Assembly (NCBI GenBank): GCA_963920635.1
Contig: OY987299.1
Span: 69,112,692 to 69,176,691 of the forward strand
Reading direction: 5' to 3'
DNA from: Pseudeuparius sepicola
Lineage: Eukaryota; Arthropoda; Insecta; Coleoptera; Anthribidae
DNA: 64,000 nucleotides
The notes below the pieces were generated by a model that was given only the letters and a program-made list of their open reading frames with translations, did no database searches and was not told where the DNA came from. This document shows, piece after piece, positions 56,234 through 64,000 of the stretch (position 1 is its first letter; every line of letters starts with the position of its first letter). Position numbers and translations under genes: made by a program.

Positions 56234-57403
56234 TCGATAATAAACTGATAGACGTGGTCCTTGGGGTGTCCCCAGTTATCTGACAAAATTTGTTCGTTTC
56301 TGGCCAAAACAATATTTTCTAGTAACCCTGTTCTGTATATTATAGAGCGGTGAAGCAGGGTTGTGGCAGCCGCGGGCCGGTGACGGTGTTATTACTATGA
56401 GCAGCCGAAAAGGCAGAATCATGCATCTTACCCTAGGAAAATGAATTAAGTCGTTGTAATATCTCGAAACGTTTCGACGGTAATGGTGACTTGAAATATA
56501 TTTCGGATCCTTTAATATGAATTTTTGGTTCTTCGGAACCCCCAAGAAATCTCGGTACAAATGCCAATATTTCCCAAGTTTGCTTCAAAGATATTTCAAC
56601 GACTTAATTCATTTTCCTGGGGTAAGATGCATGATTCCTGATTAACTTCTTCGGCCGGTTTTTTACCTTTACCATTTTATATTTAATGTTTTTGGAATTT
56701 TTGACCAAGCCTTTTACACAATCACTTAAAATTCAATTTTTCCACATTCGCATACTAATAAGTTGACTACGCCTAGAAGGGTAACCCCCTTTTGTTAAGT
56801 ATATAATTTTTAATTCACTAAATAGGTTACCTTCCTAATTTATATAATAATTTTTCTAGCTTTGATGTTATAATGTTATACTGCTGAAGATTACCCCCTA
56901 GGTGGGTTGAAACATATGTACAGTTAAATTAAAAAACTGTGTTTGTGGAGCTGAGACTGTAAGTTTTACCCTTCTTCTTTTCGTTATATATTTACACCTC
57001 CACTGCAAGACATGGACTATTTCCTCAGTTTAACAAGGTTAGGGTTTTAGGCGAAACTTAATATCACATTCTTGTTCAGAGTAGCCAAAAACCAAATAGT
57101 ACTAGTTTTTGTTCTTCTCAAGAATATTTGAGGCCATAACTTCCGTTCAGCAAAAATCTGCAATGTGCCTTAAGCACGTTTTTAGAAGGCTTGGCCAACA
57201 AAAAAGTTTTTTAAAATCGGTTTACAAATAAACACTTTGGTATAGCAGTTTAAAGTGGAACACCCTGTGTATACGGGTATATTATTTTTGTTTTTGTTTT
57301 CTTTTAGAAATATTTTATTTTTGTTTTTACCTAGGAAGACTGGTTTTATTATTATTAGTAATTATTAATTAGCAATAATAATTTATAATATTATATTAAT
57401 ATA
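56234..57403. other. Non-coding with a 50-bp inverted repeat
   Basis: atcatgcatcttaccctagg...aatgaattaagtcgttg (56,418-56,458) mirrors 56,598-56,638. A TIR end (gtggaacaccctg) at about 57,255 lacks a visible partner. Confidence 0.5.
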
Positions 57404-57448
57404 CAGGGTGAGTTCTTTCGATGCCCACTATGGGGATCTCGGAAACTA

Positions 57449-58805
57449 GCAGAGCTAGAACAAAGGTTAAATGGGGAAAGAATTGCAGTTTTGAATGCTC
57501 AATCTAATCAAGAGTGATTTTTTTGCTATTTCATCAGATCTCTGTACCTCCGTTATTTCCGATTATACAGAAAAACTGTGGAGACAAAAATTGTAGATAA
57601 TTTTGGGCTTAATAAGATAATCTTATCCAATTTTTTATGTTGTTTGTGATTTTTGAGATATGACATAAATTTATATTTTTTAAATCATAGTTGGCTGTGG
57701 CCTTATAAAGTCGGCCATTTTTTGAGCTTTCCAAAAATATAATACTCGGCGTAGTTATTATATTTTTTTTTCACGTAGTCAGCCAATGGAATATTTTCAT
57801 AATAATTACGTTCTATTTTATAATTATTAGACATACTTCAAACTTTGTAATATTTTGTTTTTAGCTGGTAACAAAATGTAACAAAATAAAATAAAAATTA
57901 AAAAACTTTAATTCGAATTATTATTAAGTATTTTAAAAGGTCACCTTTTAAAATAAAAAAGGTGTTCAAACAATCCACCATTATTATTTATGCAAATATT
58001 GCATCTTTTTAAAACTGAATTTGTCGCCTTTCTTACAGAGCACCTGTCAATACTGGCAATTGCTTCTAAAACAGCTGTTCTTAATTCAACAATTGTCTCA
58101 TACTTTATTTTGTACTGTTCCCCCACAAAAAGAAATCCAAAACAGACAAATCGGGGGATCGGGGCTGCCAGGAAATAGGTCTATTTCTCCCTATCCAACT
58201 ATTTGGATAGAGCTGATCTGGGTAATTTCTTACGTGCAAATAATTATGTGGTGGAGCTCCATCATGATAATTTTTGTTTTATTTTGTTACATTTTGTTAC
58301 CAGCTAAAAATAAAATATTTGAAAGTTTGAACTATGTCTTATTATAAAATAGAACGTAATTATGAAAATATTCCATGGCTGACTATGTGAAAATTAAAAA
58401 AAAAATCAGAAAATTAGCCATAGCTATTTTATTTTTTATAATAACTATGCCGAGTATTATATTTTTGGAAAGCTCAAAAAATGGCCGATTTGATAAGGCC
58501 ACAGCCAATTATGATTTACATTTAAAAAAACACAAGTTTATGTCATATCTCAAAAATCACAAACAACATAAAAAATTGGATAAGATTATCTTATTAAGCC
58601 CAAAATTATCTACAATTTTTGTCTCTACAGTGTTTCTGTATAATTAGAAATAACGAAGCTACAGAGATCTGATGAAATAGAAAAAAAAACACTCTTTTCA
58701 AAATATCTAGTGAGCCATGAACTTTTTTAAAAATCCAAAAGGGGCATTACATTGAGCATTCAAAACTGCAATTCTTTCCCCATTTAACCTTTGTTCTAGA
58801 TCTGC
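57449..58805. mobile_element. Mariner-derived fold-back element, copy 2 (complete)
   Basis: gcagagctagaacaaagg and (outward) gcagatctagaacaaagg are its ends. TA is duplicated, as shown by the uninterrupted partner TIR at 60,470. Long arms flank the relic at 57,941-58,270. Copy 1 is at 332-1486. Confidence 0.85.
57941..58270 (-). pseudogene. Mariner-type transposase C-terminus relic, copy 2
   Basis: Minus-strand reading includes ELRTAVLEAIASIDRCSVRK and the terminal NNGGLFEHLF, preceded in another frame by the degenerate S-P-D block. It lacks the hairpin found in copy 1. Confidence 0.62.
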
Positions 58806-58812
58806 TATACCT

Positions 58813-58998
58813 TTTCAACCTCAAATTGGGAATAATCAATTTCAAATTGGGAATAAACAACTTCAAATTGAGAATAGTCAACTTCAAATTGGGATTAATC
58901 AATTTCAAATTGGGAATAGACAACTTCAAATTGGGAATAGTCAATATCAAATTGAGAATAAACAATTTCAAATTGGGAATGTTCAATATTAAATTGAA
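58813..58998. repeat. Minisatellite in left TIR (tcaaattgggaata units)
   Basis: An 18-bp unit (cttcaaattgggaataatca and variants) repeats about ten times. It gives an artificial N-F-K-L-G-I repeat frame on one strand and I-P-N-L-K-L on the other. Confidence 0.85.
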
Positions 58999-59252
58999 AA
59001 TCAATAACTTTATGATATAAAAAACACTTATCAACAAGAACAACTCAATTTGTTAACTAAAGTTTATAATATTAAGCAAAATTTAGACTGCCTGGCAAGG
59101 TTCAAAAAGACTTGGCCAGAAATCTTAGAAAGAAGACAAATAAAATAAAAGCTTATAGAAATTAAAAAGTATAAGTAGTGCAAAATAACATAAATAATAA
59201 ATTAACTGTAGCGAGTTGCACCAGATTTATAGGAAATATACAGAGATACATA

Positions 59253-60141
59253 CAGCGTGTCCCGCTCTCTGATGTCCGGAAGAGGGAAGAGTAAGTTTAC
59301 GACAAAAAGTCACTCTTTATAAAAACTCCTGCTTGTTCCAAAACGCCCAAAACTATTAAAATATTTTTGATTTTCAGTATTTCGAAAAATTTAGAAAAAA
59401 AATTGTTAGTCACCAAGAGTAAAGAACCGTTATTTTTGACAAAATCGAAAAATATTATCAAGGATGTCATTTAGAATCCACAGAGGGGTTACAAATTTGA
59501 GGTTTCACCAATTTATGTTGATTTTTTTAACAGGCGGGCACCTGATTCGTGCGTGTATAATAGAGCAGTTTAAAATCACAGGTGGCTGTGGCTATGAAAA
59601 CCAAATAATGTTTACCATTTTTGAAAATATTCGTCTACACGGAATACAAAATGTATATAGAGAATTTATTAAAAGAGTTGAAATTTGTGCAGAAGTTGGA
59701 GGCAATAAATTTGAGTAAAATTTATTTTTGTACATTTTAATAACATTTCCTTGTTTAAGTAAATTTTCCATGTTGTTAGTAATAAATTGACGAAATAGCA
59801 TTGAAGAAATTGATTATTGTAGAAATTCTGCAAATATCAAATAAAGCGGCACACACAAATTACTTGCTTGCGCCTTGTTAAAAAAAATTCAACATAAATT
59901 GCTGAAACCTCAAATTTGTAACCCCCCCTGTGGATTCTATATAAATGACATCCTTGATAATATTTTTCGATATTGTTAAAAACGACGGTACTTTACTCTT
60001 GGTGACTAACAAAATCAAAAATATTTTAATAGTTTTGGGCGTTTTGGAACAAGCAGGAGTTTTTGTAAAGAGTGACTTTTTGTCGTAAACCCACGAATAA
60101 AAAACTTTTCCCTCTTCCGGACATCAGAGCGGGACACGCTG
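59253..60141 (+). mobile_element. 889-bp TA-flanked mariner derivative nested in the outer element
   Basis: cagcgtgtcccgctctctga and (outward) cagcgtgtcccgctctgatg bound ~280-bp TIRs (shared blocks ggatgtcattta-gaatccacag and caaatttgaggtttca). TA flanks both ends. Confidence 0.85.
59590..59718 (+). pseudogene. Mariner-type transposase C-terminus relic
   Basis: I-F-E-N-I-R-L-H-G-I-Q-N-V-Y-R-E-F-I-K-R then V-E-I-C-A-E-V-G-G-N-K-F-E matches the terminal helix and (N)G-x-x-F-E-H-like ending of IS630/mariner transposases. No catalytic residues remain. Confidence 0.5.
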
Positions 60142-60289
60142 TATACCAGAAATATTAAATGATAGACAAGGATTAAACATATGGCAAAAATATGATATTT
60201 TAAATTTAATAAGTAGGTACATATTGGTTTACTTAGATATAAGTAATTAAAATTTTGCTCAATATGAGGTTGCTTATTTTTATTTTAAT

Positions 60290-60463
60290 ATTGAACATTC
60301 CCAATTTGAAATTGTTTATTCTCAATTTTATATTGACTATTCGCAATTTGAAGTTGTCTATTCCCAATTTGAAATTGATTAAACCCAATTTGAAGTTGAC
60401 TATTCTCAATTTGAAGTTGTTTATTCCCAATTTGAAATTGATTATTCACAATTTGAAGTTGAA
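60290..60463. repeat. Minisatellite in right TIR (mirror of 58,813-58,998)
   Basis: Same 18-bp unit in inverted orientation, with similar copy number. Confidence 0.85.
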
Positions 60464-60515
60464 AAGGTATAGTTTCCGAGATCCCCATAGTGGGCATTGA
60501 AAAAAACTCACCCTG

Positions 60516-60877
60516 TATAATTACTAATTAATTAATTCGTTAATTTTTCAAGTTCCTATTGAGCTGAGGTATTTAAACTTACTTCATTATTCCGTTTTTG
60601 TAATAAGCGTATTTACTAAGTTATACTGTAAAGCAAAAAATAAATTTTATTTTTGAAAATAGTTTTTACTGTACGTAATGTTACATACAAATATTCGTAA
60701 AATAAAAAGTGTTATTTACTTAAAGACAACATCAAGACATCAGGAAGAATGTCTAAAAAATGAGATAAGATAACTTATTGGAAAATAATTCTAGCTAATG
60801 ATATTCGTTTATTAAAATAACTTTTTCAGAATAATTCTTTAAATGTTTTCTGCCATATACCTACCCAAGAGGGTATA
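60516..60877. other. Non-coding
   Basis: AT-rich, nothing recognised. Confidence 0.4.
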
Positions 60878-61615
60878 CAGGATCATTTTTTTAGGTCTAC
60901 CACCGCGATTTTCTCGCTCATTTTGCGACCTACAAAAAAAACGTAAGATACAAAAATGTGGCAATTTTGGACAGCTAAGTGGTGCTGCAAAAGAAATCGG
61001 CATCCATGGCCAAATTGTCGGGCAATATTAAAAAAACCTCAAATTGAGCAAAACTATTAATGGCCGTGGAATGTTTATTTTAAGAGACAGAGAAAAACTT
61101 TTATATTGACAATTGATGGCACTGAGTAGCTTTATGCACCCAGGTGCTCAGATAGTTTCAGCAAATTACACAGGGTCTTCGGCTCTGTTGAGACCATGAA
61201 AATTTTTGTCGATTTTAGGTTTTTTTAGTACACCGCGAAAAGTAGGGTATGGAGGCCCATTCCTTTTTTAATGTCGCCTCGCTGACCAAAATTGACATAT
61301 TTTGTTTTCTTACATATTTTCTGTGCGGCCCAAAATAAGCGAGAAAATCGCTTAATAAGAAATAAACAAAAAAAATGCATAGCCTCAGAAGAGCCGAAGA
61401 CCCTGTGTAATTTTCTGAAACTATCTGAGTACCCTGGGTACCCTTTTGCATAAAGCTTCTTAGTGTCATCAATTTTCAATATAAAAGTTTTTCTCTTCTA
61501 CGGCCATTAATAGTTTTGTTTAATTTGAGGAAACATTTTTGTTTCTTACGTTTTTTTTTGTAGGCCGCATAATGAGCGAGAAAATCGCGGTGGTAGACCT
61601 AAAAAAATCATCCTG
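60878..61615. mobile_element. 738-bp fold-back element (CAGGAT ends)
   Basis: caggatcatttttttaggtc and (outward) caggatgatttttttaggtc begin ~300-bp arms sharing accaccgcgattttctcgct and gccgaagaccctgtgtaa. TA precedes the left end; the right flank reads aa. The internal open frames on both strands are arm artefacts. Confidence 0.75.
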
Positions 61616-61839
61616 AATAGAGGCATATTAAAATATATGTTACTACTTTTTGTTTTCTAATATCAAAAAATCTTTAGATTATACATATCCCTATATAGCA
61701 AAATTACAGTTTTAAAGAAATATTAGTGTCTACAGGGTCCGCCAGAATTAATAAAATTCATAAAAAAATAATTATTAACACTTGTTAACCCTACAAAGCA
61801 GTGCCCTGCTTACTTTGTTTAGGTAAATAAAAAAATAAA
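61616..61839. other. Non-coding, one orphan TIR-like end
   Basis: cagggtccgccagaatta at about 61,734 resembles a CAGGGT end, but I found no partner. Confidence 0.4.
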
Positions 61840-62080
61840 CTAATCTAGGACTACACCACGTAGAATTGAAGCCCTTTTCCATATATTTTGAACTTTGGTT
61901 ACGACAATTTGAGAAATTTCGTTAAAGTTTGGTTCCTTCGAATTAACATTGGGCTTAAGTTCATCTCGCACGTTGATATAGTACTTCACAACATCGAAAA
62001 ATGTGGGTAAAACCTTTGATGAATACGTTTGAATGATATTTGGATGATGTTTTCCTGATCCAAAGGTCGTACATGAAGTT
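61840..62080 (-). pseudogene. Fragment resembling an uncharacterised insect repeat-encoded protein
   Basis: Minus-strand frame ending F-D-V-V-K-Y-Y-I-N-V-R-D-E-L, E-P-N-F-N-E-I, V-x-K-V-Q-N-I-W-K-R-A-S-I. An I-W-x-K/R-A-x-I-P motif occurs in a family of repetitive, uncharacterised arthropod proteins as I remember it. No function is known to me. The upstream part of the 114-codon frame looks unrelated. Confidence 0.35.
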
Positions 62081-62524
62081 TTGGTTGGAGTTTTTACGGT
62101 ACTAATTCTAGTTAAGAGTACACTTATTACGTAAACAGCAGTAAAAAGCGGTAAGCTGATCGGTACTAATCGAAATAGGAGCATAGAAACAGTCCAAGTG
62201 TCTAATCACTCCCACTCCTTCACTTACGACAGGGACGGACTTAGTACGGGGCTTGATTGAAAGCAATTAAACAAAGTAATGAAACGTTAAATTTAAAGCC
62301 GTGGCAAACCCTCTAAATGATTGATTGCAGTTACCACTTTTAGTAATATTATTTATACGACCAACCTTAGTATAATTTTTGCTATTAGTGACATTTACAC
62401 GCAAAGAATGCAGCTATATAAAAATTTAAAAAAGCTGCAATTTTCAACTTATATATCTGACCCTAAAGGAAACTTTTCGTAACTCTTACATCAAGGGACT
62501 AACAAAAATTTTTTTTCACTCCAG
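62081..62524. other. Non-coding
   Basis: No feature recognised. Confidence 0.4.
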
Positions 62525-62796
62525 CCTACCTACCCAATAAGCCATAATAAAATACTGACACTTTTGTGCGGTCATCTTAAATTCTATAGAGAAAGGTCTT
62601 TAAATAATGCTATTAGCAACAATTATTTATCTACAACTTATTTAACAAAATTATTTTTTCATACCTACCCAATAAGCCATAATAAAATACTGACACTTTT
62701 GTGCGGCCATCTTAAATTCTATAGAGAAAGGTTTTTAAATAATAATATCACCAATAATTATTTATCTACAACTTATTTAACAAAATTATTTTTTTG
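62525..62796. repeat. 135-bp tandem duplication
   Basis: tacctacccaataagccata begins at 62,527 and 62,662. The copies differ by about ten substitutions, mostly around 62,605-62,625 against 62,740-62,760. Confidence 0.9.
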
Positions 62797-63036
62797 GGAC
62801 TTGTTGGTAGTTATAATATCTGCTTAAGTCCGGCTCTAACCGATGTGGTGACGGCGGCGATCATGTATAAAGTAGTTTTTTTGTGTTTGTAATGACAGTA
62901 ACAGTTCCTACTACATTTACAAAAAAAAAACACTTTATACGCGATCGCCAATGGCAATGGTTGACATTATATTGTCGACTGTAGTATCAACTATAATGAA
63001 CCGCTGATAATAAACTCGCATACAAAGAAAACCAAC
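62797..63036. other. Non-coding with a short inverted repeat
   Basis: tgtataaagtagtttttttgt (about 62,864) mirrors aaaaaaaacactttatac (about 62,923-62,940). Nothing else seen. Confidence 0.4.
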
Positions 63037-63416
63037 TATTTTTTCAAAATCGGGTATATTTTTTAATATTTTGGCTTTCAGTTTTTTGATTTTTTATTGA
63101 TAAAGGATTTCTACCTGGACGGTTCAAAAAACAAAATATTTTTTCTCGTTTTAATAAACAGTAACATAAATAAACTAAAATACGTGTACCTAAACTGAGC
63201 AAAATTTATGGTAACAACAATAAACCTTAGAGGTACAGAAAACGAAAAACACTTAACTTTTACCGAAAAATGATAAAAAATTGCAAAACAGAAGCACACT
63301 TTGTGATAATAACATATTTTGACTTTTTATAGTCCAGGAGGAAGTCCTTTATCAATAAAAAATCAAAAGTGTAAACTGAAAACCAAAATATTAAAAAATA
63401 TACCCGATTTTGAAAA
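63037..63416. repeat. Fold-back unit, ~80-bp arms
   Basis: caaaatcgggtatatttttt-aatattttgg at 63,046 mirrors ccaaaatatt-aaaaaatatacccgattttg ending near 63,414. The inner arm includes gattttttattgataaagga. A MITE-like element without clear target duplications. Confidence 0.75.
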
Positions 63417-64000
63417 AAATATATTAGGTGGGCCGTTTTTTTGCACGTGAGTGTATTTCAAAAGGTAAAAAACCAAATTTATTAAGCGAGAGAGTGTTTT
63501 ATTGTAATAACATAAATACAAATAACTACAGGTATTTGTGATGAAATCGTAAGTAACTAACGGTCTTGGCCGATCTTAGACATCCTAAGGATTTTTCACT
63601 TATGCTGGAGAGTTTCCCGCTTTCTGTTTAAGCTGGAGCAACCTGAAACAAATAATTAATTAATTGTTAATAAGAGTATTATAGGGTGCCTCACGACGAA
63701 CTGCATTGATCGATGATAAAATGACAGACCAAATATAGAAAAACTTTGAAAATTTGGCCTTTTATTAATGTTGGCGGGTACTATCGACCTAAAATATTTT
63801 CCAGGTTATTCCGGAAGTCGATATTAACTTCCTTATTTTAATTGGAACATCTTATATATCATTGCATTTATGAATTCCACGGATATTTATAGACACATTT
63901 TATAACATACCCTATACCGGAAGATAATCGACGATTTTGTCTAAATTGTATTTGTCTTGTGATTATAACGTTTTTTATTAGAAGATACCGAAACGTGTTC
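63417..64000. other. Non-coding end of window
   Basis: No gene or repeat recognised. Confidence 0.4.

Larger units (their letters stand above)
57404..60515. mobile_element. Outer TA-flanked element hosting two nested elements
   Basis: cagggtgagttctttcgatg and (outward) cagggtgagtttttttcaat begin ~220-bp TIRs that include gcccactatggggatctcgg and a minisatellite. TA flanks both ends. Two younger elements sit inside (57,449-58,805 and 59,253-60,141). Without them it would be about 860 bp. Confidence 0.88.

Noticed and set aside
60843..61479. Frames of 62-85 codons in the 60.9-kb fold-back
   Set aside because: Mirror-image readings of the same arms; no transposase motif.

Overview
The window is AT-rich, gene-poor, transposon-packed eukaryotic DNA, almost certainly from an insect or another arthropod. 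The evidence is a gypsy-class errantivirus with env, a tRNA-Ser-type primer site, many mariner-like (TA-flanked) and hAT elements, a jockey/CR1-like LINE, and frequent taggtacc-type low-complexity tracts. I recognise no host gene, tRNA, rRNA or CRISPR array. Nearly every coding stretch belongs to a mobile element, and most are broken.

Layout. (1) 0.3-1.5 kb: mariner-derived fold-back element, first of two copies (the other is at 57.4-58.8 kb). (2) 2,162-18,196: a 16,035-bp unit bounded by 1,526-bp terminal inverted repeats (TIRs). It contains one large gene, split by a frameshift, for a protein-primed-type family B DNA polymerase with a fused Cys/His N-terminal region and an endonuclease VII-like cluster. 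This is a Polinton/Maverick/adintovirus-like element that appears to lack integrase, ATPase, protease and capsid genes. The rest of it is tandem repeats, a Penelope-type GIY-YIG relic and a MITE. (3) 20,043-32,161: a ~12-kb near-perfect palindrome with a 7-nt spacer. Its arms differ by one homopolymer base, and both junctions show microhomology. Each arm carries a hAT element (8-bp target duplication) and a TA-flanked mariner derivative. (4) 34.5-36.6 kb: LINE reverse transcriptase, minus strand. (5) 36,809-50,087: errantivirus provirus on the minus strand with LTRs and a 4-bp target duplication GCTT. It has gag, a protease region without its catalytic triad, a macro domain, integrase and env, but no reverse transcriptase/RNase H. 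Its 3' LTR is split by a 5,277-bp TA-flanked element and its env by a 1,320-bp element with an 8-bp target duplication. (6) 50-64 kb: nested fold-back elements and palindromes, including a 318-bp palindrome made of smaller palindromes, and a three-element nest at 57.4-60.5 kb.

Common themes. Many elements with unrelated interiors share CAGGGTR-like ends and TA duplications, which suggests one transposase source mobilises them. Insertions are nested, so relative ages can be read: errantivirus first, then the 5.3-kb and 1.3-kb insertions; the host repeat first, then the hAT and mariner insertions, then the palindrome-forming rearrangement.
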